Position numbers and translations under genes: made by a program
In this document: piece after piece, positions 8,246 through 17,104 of the stretch
How the letters are laid out: each line of letters starts with the position of its first letter
How positions within the stretch are numbered: position 1 is the stretch's first letter
Assembly: GCF_022606355.1 (NCBI RefSeq)
Contig: NZ_JAHHZQ010000005.1
Span: 62,001-126,000 of the forward strand
DNA from: Leifsonia shinshuensis
Lineage (GTDB): Bacteria; Actinomycetota; Actinomycetes; Actinomycetales; Microbacteriaceae
Reading direction: 5' to 3'
DNA: 64,000 nt
Notes under the pieces: generated by a model
The model's database searches: none
Told to the model about the DNA's origin: nothing
The model's input: only the letters and a program-made list of their open reading frames with translations

Positions 8246-9111
8246 GGCTCGCGAGCTACCGGCTGAACGGCGTCACGAGCTATGGCGTCGTGGTGGGCGG
8301 CCGCGGTCTCGACGACCTCGAGACCGCCCGAGTCGTCGACATCCCGCGGAACGTCCCCGGTGCGCCGCCGACCATCACCGATTTCCTTGCGGCGCGATCG
8401 GACTCCGACCGCCCTGTGCCGGATGGCCCGAGCCTGTCGTTCGGCGAGGTGGAGCTGCTGCCGGTGATACCGGAACCGCGGAACATCATCTGCATCGGGG
8501 TCAACTACGTCGACCACGCGTCGGAGACCGGGGCGTCGGTCCCGGAGTACCCGGTCATCTTCTCGAAGTTCACGTCGTCGATCTCGGCGCACGGTGCGCC
8601 GATCGTGATCCCCGAGGACTGCACGCAGCCCGACTTCGAGGCCGAGCTCGGCCTCGTGATCGGGGCGCCGACGTCGCGGGTCTCGGTCGGGGACGCCTTG
8701 CAGGCGGTCGCGGGCTACTTCACCTTCGACGACGTGAGCGCGCGCGACTACCAGAACCGCACGGGCCAGTGGACGCAGGGCAAAGGATTCCCCACCTTCG
8801 CTCCGACCGGTCCCTATCTCATCACCGCCGACGAGTTCGGCGACCCGGCGGGACGGCGCATCCGGCTGACCCTCGGCGACCAGGTCATGCAGGAGGCGAG
8901 CACCAGCGACATGATCTTCACCGTGCCGCAGATCGTGTCCTACGTCAGCTCGGTCTGCGACCTTCGTCCCGGCGACATCATCGCCACCGGCACGCCGTCC
9001 GGGATCGGCGCGGCGCACACCCCGCCGCGGTTCCTCCGCCCGGGTGACCGGCCGACGGTGACGATCGACGGGCTGCCGTCGCTGAGCAACACGGTGGTCG
9101 CGCATGGCTGA
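8242..9111 (+). CDS. fumarylacetoacetate hydrolase (FAH) family protein
   Basis: A 289-residue protein overlapping the E1 beta stop by four bases, with GGAGGAG upstream. The FAH catalytic domain occupies about residues 70-285. Metal ligands are visible as DFEAELG (Glu133, Glu135) and FDDVSARD (Asp163/Asp164), with substrate-loop motifs IGVNYVDHA and TGTPSGIG. Family members hydrolyse or dehydrate acylpyruvates and diketo or keto-deoxy sugar acids. Next to an SDR and a lactonase, 2,4-diketo-3-deoxy sugar-acid hydrolase (releasing pyruvate plus a hydroxyacid) is a fair hypothesis. A keto-deoxy sugar-acid dehydratase cannot be excluded. Confidence 0.85.
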   Translation: MRLASYRLNGVTSYGVVVGGRGLDDLETARVVDIPRNVPGAPPTITDFLAARSDSDRPVPDGPSLSFGEVELLPVIPEPRNIICIGVNYVDHASETGASVPEYPVIFSKFTSSISAHGAPIVIPEDCTQPDFEAELGLVIGAPTSRVSVGDALQAVAGYFTFDDVSARDYQNRTGQWTQGKGFPTFAPTGPYLITADEFGDPAGRRIRLTLGDQVMQEASTSDMIFTVPQIVSYVSSVCDLRPGDIIATGTPSGIGAAHTPPRFLRPGDRPTVTIDGLPSLSNTVVAHG

Positions 9112-9910
9112 GTCGGCCACAACCGGTTTCGGTGACGGCGCCGGGCGGACGCTCGTCGTCACGGGGAGCGGCCAGGGCATCGGGCGCGCTGTGAGCCTCG
9201 CTGCATCCCGTCGCGGGTACCACGTCGTGGGAATCGACATCGACGCGCGCACGGGGGAGGAGACCGCGCGACTGAGCGGGGGGAGTTTCCACCGGTGCGA
9301 TCTCTCCGACGCCGAGGGCATCGCTCCGGTCTTCGAGGCCATCGAGGCGGAGAGCGGGGGTGTCGACGTGCTCGTGAACAACGCGGCTCGCGGCATCCAT
9401 CGTCCTCCCGAGGAGGTCACGATCGCGGAGTGGGACGGCGTCATGTCCGTGTCGTTGCGTGCGGCGGCGTTCGCCGCGCACGCTGCGGGGCGGGCGATGA
9501 TCGCCCGCGGAGCCGTCGGGTCGATCATCAATCTCGCCTCGATCGGTGGCCTTGCAGCGCTCGGCCGGGGGAACTACGTGTACTCCATCGCCAAGGCCGG
9601 GCTCATCGGGATGACCAGGGAGCTCGCCGTGGAGTGGGCGTCCTACGGCATCCGGGTGAACGCTCTCGCGCCGAGCCAGGTCGACACCGAAGGCTTCCGC
9701 CCGCTCATCGCGCGAGAGGACGTGGCCTCCGGCAACACGCTCTCGGATGCGCTCTCCGGCGTCCCGCTCGGCCGGCTCGCCCGTCCGGGCGAGGTCGCCG
9801 ACGCCGTGCTGTTCCTCGCGAGCGAGCAGGCCTCGTTCATCTCCGGAGTGACGCTGCCGATCGACGGTGGGAGTATGGCCTTCCACGCCGGCGGATCCTT
9901 GCGCCGCTGA
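9104..9910 (+). CDS. short-chain dehydrogenase/reductase (SDR)
   Basis: A 268-residue classical SDR whose ATG lies inside the end of the FAH gene. The cofactor loop TGSGQGIG is at residues 20-27, LVNNAARG follows, and the catalytic Tyr160 and Lys164 are in YSIAK. The C-terminal SDR motif GVTLPIDGG is present. An acidic GIDID after beta-2 suggests NAD rather than NADP. Beside a lactonase it is likely a sugar 1-dehydrogenase or a keto-deoxy sugar-acid dehydrogenase; the exact substrate is open. Confidence 0.86.
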   Translation: MAESATTGFGDGAGRTLVVTGSGQGIGRAVSLAASRRGYHVVGIDIDARTGEETARLSGGSFHRCDLSDAEGIAPVFEAIEAESGGVDVLVNNAARGIHRPPEEVTIAEWDGVMSVSLRAAAFAAHAAGRAMIARGAVGSIINLASIGGLAALGRGNYVYSIAKAGLIGMTRELAVEWASYGIRVNALAPSQVDTEGFRPLIAREDVASGNTLSDALSGVPLGRLARPGEVADAVLFLASEQASFISGVTLPIDGGSMAFHAGGSLRR

Positions 9911-9938
9911 GCGACCGAACCATGTCAGGAGTCCGACC

Positions 9939-10841
9939 GTGATCGTATTCGACGCCGCCCGTGCGGACGCCACTCCCGCGCTTCTGGGGGAGGGGCCCGT
10001 CTGGGACGAGCGCCGCCGCCGGCTGATCTGGATCGACATCTTCGGCAAGGCGGTGCACATCGCAGGCCCGGACGGGCGGCACCGGGGGTCCTTCGCGCTG
10101 CCCGTGATGCCGGGCACGGCGATGCCGGCCGACGACGGCCGGATCCTGCTGGCCACCGAAGACGGCTTCGCCCTTCTCGACGACACGGGGGAACTCGAGA
10201 TCGTCAGCGATGCGCTGCAGGGGATGCCGGACCATCGCTTCAACGACGGGAAGACGGATCCGGCGGGTCGGGTGGTGGTGGGGACCGTGTCCCTGAGCGG
10301 GCGCCCGGATGCGTCGGCGCTCTACACTTGGGAGCCCGGCGCGGGTCTGCGCACGCTGGTGCCGGGCGTCAGCCTGTCCAACGGCCTCGGCTGGTCGCCG
10401 GACGGCGCGACCCTCTACTTCGTGGACACACCGACGGGCCGCGTCGACGCGTTCGACTACGACCTCGGGTCGGGGGCCGTGTCGCGCAGGAGGCCGTTCG
10501 CGCTGATCGATGGTCCTGGAGCGCCCGACGGCCTCACCGTCGATGACGACGGGGGCGTCTGGGTCGCCGACTACGGCGGAGGACGCGTGATCCGGTTCGC
10601 GCCGGACGGCCGGGTGGACGCCATCGTCATCGTCCCGGCGCGGCACGTGACGAGCTGCTGCTTCGGGGGAGACGGGCGCAGGACCCTGTTCATCACCACG
10701 GCATCCATCGACATCCCGGCCGAGGAGCGCCATCGCCGCCCGGCCGCAGGAGCGCTCCATCGCGTGGACGTCGGGCGCTCCGGCCCTGCGGCCACTCCGT
10801 GGCCCGTGATGTCTTCGTCCCACGCGGAACGGACGGCCTGA
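9939..10841 (+). CDS. SMP-30/gluconolactonase-family lactonase
   Basis: A 300-residue six-bladed beta-propeller protein. The GTG at 9939 is preceded by AGGAG at seven bases. The divalent-metal ligands expected for the family are all visible: Glu18 (LLGEGPVWD), Asn102 (RFNDGK, binding loop), Asn148 (SNGLGWS) and Asp197 (GAPDGLTVD). It would open an aldono-lactone made by a sugar 1-dehydrogenase, such as the SDR gene 28 bases upstream. It ends the E2-to-lactonase run. No sugar-acid dehydratase follows in this window. Confidence 0.87.
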   Translation: MIVFDAARADATPALLGEGPVWDERRRRLIWIDIFGKAVHIAGPDGRHRGSFALPVMPGTAMPADDGRILLATEDGFALLDDTGELEIVSDALQGMPDHRFNDGKTDPAGRVVVGTVSLSGRPDASALYTWEPGAGLRTLVPGVSLSNGLGWSPDGATLYFVDTPTGRVDAFDYDLGSGAVSRRRPFALIDGPGAPDGLTVDDDGGVWVADYGGGRVIRFAPDGRVDAIVIVPARHVTSCCFGGDGRRTLFITTASIDIPAEERHRRPAAGALHRVDVGRSGPAATPWPVMSSSHAERTA

Positions 10842-10867
10842 GCGCACTCTCAGCCCGTTGACTGTAG

Positions 10868-10879
10868 TCTGTTGACAAT
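10868..10879. promoter_or_regulatory. operator-like site of the ATTGT-N2-ACAAT set (site 1)
   Basis: TCTGTTGACAAT matches 10 of 12 positions of the perfect site at 18528-18539. It lies 45 bases before the start of the GntR gene at 10924, which suggests autoregulation. Confidence 0.5.
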
Positions 10880-10923
10880 CGAGCTGACGCCGAGCAGACG
10901 CTACGCGCGGGAAAGGTTTTGTC

Positions 10924-11607
10924 GTGGAGAACGTCCCCCTTGATCTTGGCCCCGCACGCCGGCGCCTGTTCGCAGACGAGGTCACGGATCAGATGCGCGA
11001 GGCCATCATGACCGGTGCCCTCCCGCCGGGCGCCTGGCTGCGGGAGGACCGCCTGGCCACCCAGATGAACGTGAGCCGCGGCCCCGTACGCGAGGCGTTC
11101 GCGAAGCTGGAACGCGAGGGCCTCGTGCAGATCGAGCCGTTCCGCGGCGCTCGCGTCGTCGAGCTGTACCGATCGGACCTCGATGAGATCTTCAGCCTCC
11201 GGAAGGCCCTGGAATCCCTCGCGGTGCAGTGGGCGGCGACCCACGCCACGGCCGAGGAGCTCGCCGAGCTCGGTGCGACCCTCGACCGGTTCGCAGCAAC
11301 GCCGGCGCAGGAGCGCACTCCGGAGCTGATCGCCGAGGTCGACATCGCCTTCCATGACGAGCTGGTGGCGGCATCGCACCACCAGCGTCTGCAGCGCGCC
11401 TGGGAAGGGCTGCGCGGGCAGATCTACGCCTTCCTCGTCACGCGGATGTCGCTCCGCAAGGACTACGACGACGAATGGGAGCCGGACCACCGCGCCATCG
11501 TCGACGCGCTCGTCGCCGGGCGCGCCGACGACGCAGTGGAGCGCATCCAGCACCACGTCGAGGCCTCGTACGGCCGCGTGGTCAAGGCGATGGAACAGGG
11601 CGAGTAG
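10924..11607 (+). CDS. GntR-family transcriptional regulator with FCD domain
   Basis: A 227-residue protein with a GTG start. The winged helix is at about residues 12-75 (LPPGAWLREDRLATQMN, SRGPVREAF, LEREGLVQ). The FCD domain follows, with the expected helix motifs DIAFHDELVAAS and DHRAIVDALVAG. It differs clearly from the regulator at 4137, so the region has two FCD regulators. Its own upstream site and three similar sites at 12782, 18528 and 20031 lie in front of transport, aldolase/kinase and glycosidase genes. I infer that this protein controls the 10.9-24.8 kb locus. Confidence 0.87.
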   Translation: MENVPLDLGPARRRLFADEVTDQMREAIMTGALPPGAWLREDRLATQMNVSRGPVREAFAKLEREGLVQIEPFRGARVVELYRSDLDEIFSLRKALESLAVQWAATHATAEELAELGATLDRFAATPAQERTPELIAEVDIAFHDELVAASHHQRLQRAWEGLRGQIYAFLVTRMSLRKDYDDEWEPDHRAIVDALVAGRADDAVERIQHHVEASYGRVVKAMEQGE

Positions 11608-11666
11608 GCGGGACGCGCGCACCGCACGCCCCGCCCGCCCCGCCGGCGGCTACGCCGAGACCCGGA

Positions 11667-12680
11667 TCACGCAGCGAGCCGCTCGCGCAGCGCGAGCACG
11701 TCGGCCCAGATGTTGTCGTTCACCGGAACCTCCACGGAGCGCTCGGCACGCAGCGACGCTTCGATGTCGCCCGGGATGAGGACGCTCGTGCCCTGGCGCG
11801 CCGGAGCCGAGGCGCGCAGCGCGTGCACGGTCTCGCGGACGTCGACGGCGAAGTCCTCGGCCGCGAAGGCTCCGGGATCGATTCCGATCATCACGACGCC
11901 GTTCCCCTCCCGATAGCGCGAGGTGACGGAAGGGTGGTTACCGGAGAGCGCGCCGCCTAGGAGCTCGATGAAGGCGCTCAGCGCGTAGCCCTTGTGCCCG
12001 CCGAACGCTCGCAGCGCCCCGCCGTCGTAGAACGCGTTCGGATCCGTGGAGTCGTGGCCCTCTGCGTCGATGACGGCGCCAGGCTCGATGGCGAGGCCCG
12101 CGGCGCGCGCCACCCGCAGCTTGCCCTCCGCGACCGTGGCGGTGGCGATGTCCATGACGAACGGATGCTCGTCCTCCACCGGGATTCCCGTCGCGAACGG
12201 ATTGGTGCCGAGCATCCGCTCCTTTCCGCCGAACGGTGCAACGGTCGGGTCCGCGTTGCACCAGATGATCGAGGCGATGCCGTCGGCCGCCATCCTCTCG
12301 ACGTACTCGCCGATGCGGCCGATGTGGTTGCCGTTGCGGAGGGTGGCGATGCCGACGCCGTATTCGTGCGCGGCCTGAGCCGCCCGGTCGGCGGTGAACC
12401 GGGCGGCGAGCTGACCCCAGCCGTGGTTTCCGTCGACGACCGTGACGGCGCCGGAGCGGTGGACGATCCGCGGAGCCGCCGCCGGATCCAGGATCCCGCG
12501 CTCGACGAAGGAGGTGTACTCCAGCAGCCGCACGACGCCGTGCGACTCGTGCCCGACCCTGTTCGCTTCGACGAGGGACTCCGCGACGTCGTGCGCCTGA
12601 GCGGCGGGTGTCCCGAGTTCTCGGAGGATCTCGGTCGCGCACTCCAGGAGGTCGCGCACGGGGACGAGCTGTTGGGTCAT
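11667..12680 (-). CDS. Ldh2-family malate/lactate/sugar-acid dehydrogenase
   Basis: A 337-residue NAD(P)-dependent oxidoreductase of the Ldh2/MDH2 fold, unrelated to Rossmann lactate dehydrogenases. Visible family segments include AESLVEANRVGHESHG near the N terminus with the catalytic histidine, NHGWGQLA, RNGNHIGRIGEY, GTNPFATGIP, FVMDIATATVA and GGHKGYALS. Members reduce 2-oxoacids such as 2,3-diketogulonate, sulfopyruvate, oxaloacetate or ureidoglycolate. It is divergent from the sugar-binding protein gene, and an operator-like site lies between them. A role in processing a keto sugar acid imported by that system is likely, but the substrate is not determined. Confidence 0.88.
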   Translation of the reverse strand: MTQQLVPVRDLLECATEILRELGTPAAQAHDVAESLVEANRVGHESHGVVRLLEYTSFVERGILDPAAAPRIVHRSGAVTVVDGNHGWGQLAARFTADRAAQAAHEYGVGIATLRNGNHIGRIGEYVERMAADGIASIIWCNADPTVAPFGGKERMLGTNPFATGIPVEDEHPFVMDIATATVAEGKLRVARAAGLAIEPGAVIDAEGHDSTDPNAFYDGGALRAFGGHKGYALSAFIELLGGALSGNHPSVTSRYREGNGVVMIGIDPGAFAAEDFAVDVRETVHALRASAPARQGTSVLIPGDIEASLRAERSVEVPVNDNIWADVLALRERLAA

Positions 12681-12737
12681 CGTTGGTCCTTACTCTCGTG
12701 ATCACGTCGAGCCGCTGAGCGGTCTTCGGTCCTCGGA

Positions 12738-12793
12738 TTGACATCCGCCATCGTTGCTGGCAAGAATGTGTCTGCGAGTTAATTGTTTTCAAT
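12738..12793 (+). promoter_or_regulatory. promoter and ATTGT-N2-ACAAT-type operator (site 2) for the ABC operon
   Basis: TTGACA at 12738-12743 and AAGAAT at 12762-12767, 18 bases apart, form a plausible promoter. At 12782-12793 ATTGTTTTCAAT matches 10 of 12 positions of the site at 18528. It lies 62 bases before the binding-protein start, in a position to block early elongation or initiation. The same interval serves the divergent dehydrogenase gene. Confidence 0.5.
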
Positions 12794-12855
12794 TTACAGC
12801 ACACAGTCGCCAAGGGCGCAACGCCCGCTCAATCAATGGAGATAGGAGAACGCTG

Positions 12856-14193
12856 ATGCAATCACCCCTCGGTTCCGCCCCCTCTGGCTTCTCGAGGCGT
12901 CAACTGATCAAGGGGGGCGGTGTCGCCGCGCTCGGCTTGATGACAACTGCGGCCCTCGCGGCGTGCGCGCCGACTCCGTCCTCGGGGTCGACGTCCGGCA
13001 GCGGCACGAAGACGCTCAACCTGATGCTGGCCTCGTGGGTCGACGCATCGTTCATCCGCGACGTCATGCAGAAGTCCGCCGCCGACCCGCTGGGCGTCAA
13101 GCTCAACCTCATGACCGTCGACGACGGCACATACCCGGCGCAGGCTGCAGCGGCTCAGAAGTCGGGCCAGGTGCCCGACCTGATCTTCTGGACCGCCCAG
13201 GGCATCCCGTCCCTCCAGGCCGCAGGGGTCAAGCTCGCCGACCTGACCAGCTACGCCAAGACCGAGAACCGGTCGGACTTCTATGCGCAGAACTACAAGG
13301 CGAGCACGATCGACGGCAAGCTCTACGGGCTGGGCTTCCGCTGCAACACGCGAGGGCTCGTCTACCGCAAGGACATCGCCGAGGCGGCGGGGCTCACCGC
13401 CCCGGAGAGCTGGACCTTCGACGAGTTCGGGAAGTTCGCCACGGGTCTCAACTCGAGCTCGGTGAACGGCTTCGCCTTCGAGGCGAAGGTCGGCGACGGC
13501 CGTGCGTCCTCGAACTTCCTCCCGCTCCTCTGGTCGACGGGTGCGCCGCTGGTCACCGGCGGCGCGGGCTCCTTCAAGATCGGCTTCTCGGACGAGCAGG
13601 CTCAGAAAGTCCTGCAGTTCTACTACGACGCCGTCTACACCTGGAAGTCGACCCCCAAGGACGTCGCCAACTGGGGCTACCAGGAGACCGACAGCAAGTT
13701 CGCCAAGGGCACCCTCGCGTCGTACTCGGCCGGCCCCTTCGTGTTCGCCAACGTCGAGCAGTACCCGGACACGAAGAAGAACCTCGCCGTCGCACCGCTG
13801 CCCAACGCCGGGACGCCCGCCTCCTTCTGGGAGGAGCACACCCTGATGATCCACCAGGACGCCCCGAACCGAGACCTCGCCGAGCAGTTCCTCAAGAACA
13901 TGCGCAGCGTGAAGACGCAGACGGTGATCGCCGGCCGCGAGGGCGATGCCCAGCTCTCGGTGCGTCCGCAGGTCAACTCGACCGCGATCACGAATGATGT
14001 GCTCAAGGGCTTCGCCAAGATCCTCGACACGGCCGTCGTCCCGGAACCCATCAACATCGCTCCGCTCATGAACAACGCGATCCTGCCCGCGATCGAGTCC
14101 GTCTGCCTCGGCTCGGCCTCGGTCCAGGCCGCTGCGGGCACGCTGCGGACGAACTTCCAGAAGGCGCTCGATCAGATCAACCATGGCAGCTGA
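12856..14193 (+). CDS. Tat-exported sugar-binding lipoprotein (ABC, family 1)
   Basis: A 445-residue extracellular solute-binding protein. TAGGAGA precedes ATG 12856; the frame is open upstream, but the longer start would bury the signal. The twin-arginine motif SRRQLIK (residues 13-19) is followed by a hydrophobic core and the lipobox LAAC with Cys37, so it should be Tat-translocated and lipid-anchored outside the membrane. The rest has the family 1 pattern (PDLIFWTAQG, DGKLYGLGF, WTFDEFGKFA). It delivers sugars to the permease gene that overlaps its 3' end. Dependence on Tat is notable because tatBAC lies at 23.5 kb in the same locus. Confidence 0.88.
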   Translation: MQSPLGSAPSGFSRRQLIKGGGVAALGLMTTAALAACAPTPSSGSTSGSGTKTLNLMLASWVDASFIRDVMQKSAADPLGVKLNLMTVDDGTYPAQAAAAQKSGQVPDLIFWTAQGIPSLQAAGVKLADLTSYAKTENRSDFYAQNYKASTIDGKLYGLGFRCNTRGLVYRKDIAEAAGLTAPESWTFDEFGKFATGLNSSSVNGFAFEAKVGDGRASSNFLPLLWSTGAPLVTGGAGSFKIGFSDEQAQKVLQFYYDAVYTWKSTPKDVANWGYQETDSKFAKGTLASYSAGPFVFANVEQYPDTKKNLAVAPLPNAGTPASFWEEHTLMIHQDAPNRDLAEQFLKNMRSVKTQTVIAGREGDAQLSVRPQVNSTAITNDVLKGFAKILDTAVVPEPINIAPLMNNAILPAIESVCLGSASVQAAAGTLRTNFQKALDQINHGS

Positions 14194-16057
14194 CAGTTCA
14201 GGTCTCACCCGGTCGGTCGCCGGCAGCCCCCTCAGGCTGTCGGCGGCCCGCCGCCGCACGCCCGGTCGCCTGGGGAGGCGGGCGAGCGTCGTCTACGGCA
14301 TCTTCCTCCTCCCGCTCCTGGCGATGCTGGTCGTCTTCGTGGCGATCCCGATCGTCCTCAGCGTGATGAGCAGCTTCCAGGCGGGCACGTCGGGCAAGTG
14401 GATCGGCGGGGCGAACTACGTGCGCTTCTTCTCCGACCCGGCTTCCGTGCAACTGGTCGTCAACTCCTTCATCCGCGGCATCGGCGGCGTGATCCCGAGC
14501 TATCTGCTGGGGCTCGGCGCCGCGCTCGCGCTCAACAAGGCGCTGAAGGGACGCACGGCGCTGCGGCTGCTCATCCTGCTGCCGTTCGTGATCTCCGCGC
14601 CCGTCGGGCTGGGGATGTGGAAGCTGCTGCTCGACCCGCAGAGCGGCATCCCCGCCGCCCTCGGCCTCCACACGCAGAGCGTGTTCACCGATCCCGGCGC
14701 GGTCTGGTGGGTTCTGCTCGCGATCAACGCGTGGGCCTCGTTCCAGTTCTATACGATGCTGCTCCTGGCCGGTCTCAGCGCAATCCCGGAGGAGCGCTTC
14801 GAGGCGGCCCGAGTCGACGGCGCGGGTGTCTGGCAGCGCTTCCGGCACATCACGCTCCCGGGGATCGCCGCCATCACCCTGGCCGCGTGCGGACTCCACT
14901 TCATCAACAGCTTCAACGAGTTCAACCTCATCTACATCCTGACGGCCGGTGGGCCGCTGGGCGCGACGCAGACGCTCGCCACCGGTGCGTACAAGTCCGC
15001 GTTCTCCGACTACGACTCGGGCTACGCCACCACGCTGACCACCATCAGCATCGTGGTGATGGTGATCGCGATCGCCCTCCTGGCCGGAGTGGGGATGCTC
15101 GTCGCGCGCGTCTGGAGGCGCGTCAAGCCCTCCATGCCCGAGTGGCATCTGCCGCGCCGTGCTCGTCGGCCCCGCACCGACGTCCGACGTGGGAAAGGCG
15201 CCGGCACGGCCGTGCGGACCGTCGCCGCGATCGTCTTCGCGCTGATCTCCATCTCGCCGATCCTCTTCACGCTCTCGCGGTCCTTCGACAGCACACCGGG
15301 TGGCGCGGAGGCGGTGTCGCTGCTCCCGCGCACGTGGTCGCTCGCGAACTACACGTCCGTTCTCGGGTCCCCCGCGCTCTGGGACACCAACAACATCGCG
15401 ATCCCTCCGCTGGCCTACAACTTCTGGAACAGCGTCGTGGTCACCTTCTCGGTGACCGTCATCGTGATCGTGCTCAGCCTGTTCGGCGGGTACGCGCTGT
15501 CGCGGATGACCGGATGGGTGCCCAAAGCCGTCGTCGGCGCGCTGGTGCTCTTCCAGCTCGTACCCGTCATCGTGCTGGTCTTCCCGCTCTACGACATCCT
15601 GAGCTGGCTGCATCTCCTCGGATCGCAGCCGGGCCAGATCCTGGCGACCACCGCCATCTTCCTCTCGATGGCCACACTGTTCTTCCGGGTGTTCTTCGAC
15701 GGGACGCCGCGCGAGATCGAGGAGTCGGCCGCGATCGACGGCGCGGGTCCGGTCCGCATCCTCCTGCAGATCGTGCGCCCGCTCGCCCGGCCGGTCATCG
15801 GCGCGATGACCGCGTACACGCTCATCAACACCTGGAACGAGTACCTGTTCGCCACGACCCTCGTCAGTCAGAGCAACATCCGGACGTTCCCGCCCGCCCT
15901 CCAGCAGTACATGTCGTCGTACAACTTCACGGCGACGACGACGCCCGGGCAGCAGGCCGTCTACCTGCTCATCCCTGTCGCCGCAGCCGTCATCCTGCTC
16001 GCGCTCACGCAACGTCAGCTCGCCGCCGCTTACGAAGGCGGAGCCGTCAAAGGCTGA
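14183..16057 (+). CDS. fused ABC sugar permease (two CUT1 permease domains in one chain)
   Basis: A 624-residue membrane protein starting within the end of the binding-protein gene. Residues about 30-310 form a MalF-like permease with EAA loop EERFEAARVDGAG (from Glu203). Residues about 345-620 form a MalG-like permease with a second EAA loop REIEESAAIDGAG (from Glu511). CUT1 importers normally make these as two proteins. Here a basic linker (about residues 313-345) joins them without a stop. An in-frame GTG at 15212 could also initiate the second half, so both fused and split products are conceivable. No ATPase gene accompanies it; a shared one elsewhere must energise it. Confidence 0.88.
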   Translation: MAADSSGLTRSVAGSPLRLSAARRRTPGRLGRRASVVYGIFLLPLLAMLVVFVAIPIVLSVMSSFQAGTSGKWIGGANYVRFFSDPASVQLVVNSFIRGIGGVIPSYLLGLGAALALNKALKGRTALRLLILLPFVISAPVGLGMWKLLLDPQSGIPAALGLHTQSVFTDPGAVWWVLLAINAWASFQFYTMLLLAGLSAIPEERFEAARVDGAGVWQRFRHITLPGIAAITLAACGLHFINSFNEFNLIYILTAGGPLGATQTLATGAYKSAFSDYDSGYATTLTTISIVVMVIAIALLAGVGMLVARVWRRVKPSMPEWHLPRRARRPRTDVRRGKGAGTAVRTVAAIVFALISISPILFTLSRSFDSTPGGAEAVSLLPRTWSLANYTSVLGSPALWDTNNIAIPPLAYNFWNSVVVTFSVTVIVIVLSLFGGYALSRMTGWVPKAVVGALVLFQLVPVIVLVFPLYDILSWLHLLGSQPGQILATTAIFLSMATLFFRVFFDGTPREIEESAAIDGAGPVRILLQIVRPLARPVIGAMTAYTLINTWNEYLFATTLVSQSNIRTFPPALQQYMSSYNFTATTTPGQQAVYLLIPVAAAVILLALTQRQLAAAYEGGAVKG

Positions 16058-16135
16058 GTCGAGGCCGTCTCGCCAGGTCCTCCACTGTGAGCGCACGCAG
16101 CTCAGCCGAACTCGAACACTCTCGAAAGGTCCCCA

Positions 16136-17104
16136 ATGCCGAATTCATCCCATCCCATCATCGCCGTGGCCGAGAACTCGTTCGCCGGCCTCGACGCCAT
16201 CCGGCAGGACTTCGCCGACGCGGCCGAGTTCCGCGTCGGACCTCTCGGCACGCCGGACGAGGTCGCGGAGCTCACGGCGGGCGCCAGTGCGCTCGTCGTC
16301 ACCCTCCAGCCGCTGCGGGAGCACCACCTGGCCGCCGTGTCGGAGTCGGTGTCGGTGATCGGCCGCGCCGGTGTCGGCCTGGACACCATCGATCTCGAGA
16401 AGGCCGCCGACAACGGGCTCAGGGTGTACTACATGCCGGACTACGCGACGAACGAGGTGGCCGACCAGGCCGCATCCCTCGCTCTCGCGTCGTGGCGCCG
16501 GCTGGGGTCGGCGGATCATGTCGTACGGGACAACGGCTGGGGCACCTCGCGGCAGGTCGGGCGGGTCCACGCGCTCCAGGAGGCGACCCTCGGCGTGCTC
16601 GGCACGGGCCGGATCGGGAGGGCGCTGATCCAGCGGATGAAGCCGTTCGTCCGTCGCGTCGTCGTCTTCGACGCCCTGCGCGACGAGTCGCTGGACGGGG
16701 TGGAGTGGGCGGAATCGCCGCAGGACCTGTTCGCGCAGGCGAACCTGCTGTCGCTGCACGTGCCCCTGACCAGCGAGACCCACCACATCGTCGACGCCGC
16801 CGCGATCGAGACGATGCCGGAAGGGGCCGTGATCGTGAACGTCTCGAGAGGCGGCCTCATCGACGAGACCGCGCTTGCGACGGCACTCACCAGCGGACGG
16901 CTCGCCGCGGCCGGAATCGACGTGTTCGAGACCGAGCCGCTTCCCGGCTCGTCGCCGCTGCGCACCGCCCCGAACCTGCTGCTCTCGCCCCACATCGCGT
17001 GGTACTCGGAGGAAGCCGGAGACCGCCTCGCCCTCTGGACGCTGTCGGACGCGGTCTCCTATGCCCGCGACGGCATCATCGCCAAGGGCTCGTGGGCGCG
17101 ATGA
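16136..17104 (+). CDS. D-isomer-specific 2-hydroxyacid dehydrogenase
   Basis: A 322-residue enzyme of the phosphoglycerate-dehydrogenase/CtBP type. The Rossmann loop GTGRIG starts at Gly156, the substrate-binding Arg238 lies in NVSRGGLID, a glutamate in FETEPLP completes the relay, and His286 in SPHIAW is the acid/base. It would interconvert a D-2-hydroxyacid (for example D-glycerate or an aldonate) and its 2-oxoacid with NAD(P)H. The gene is 78 bases after the fused permease and overlaps the next SDR by four bases. No C-terminal regulatory domain is present. Confidence 0.88.
   Translation: MPNSSHPIIAVAENSFAGLDAIRQDFADAAEFRVGPLGTPDEVAELTAGASALVVTLQPLREHHLAAVSESVSVIGRAGVGLDTIDLEKAADNGLRVYYMPDYATNEVADQAASLALASWRRLGSADHVVRDNGWGTSRQVGRVHALQEATLGVLGTGRIGRALIQRMKPFVRRVVVFDALRDESLDGVEWAESPQDLFAQANLLSLHVPLTSETHHIVDAAAIETMPEGAVIVNVSRGGLIDETALATALTSGRLAAAGIDVFETEPLPGSSPLRTAPNLLLSPHIAWYSEEAGDRLALWTLSDAVSYARDGIIAKGSWAR

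Noticed and set aside
15121-15215. Sequencing frameshift between the two permease halves
   Set aside because: Both halves share one frame with a plausible basic linker and normal codon use, so nothing in the sequence demands an error; only resequencing could prove one.
14398-17100. A possible 1144-residue fusion ending in the SDR at 17101
   Set aside because: The upstream 900 codons are the off-frame reading of the permease and 2-hydroxyacid dehydrogenase genes. The SDR has its own ATG overlapping the preceding stop.
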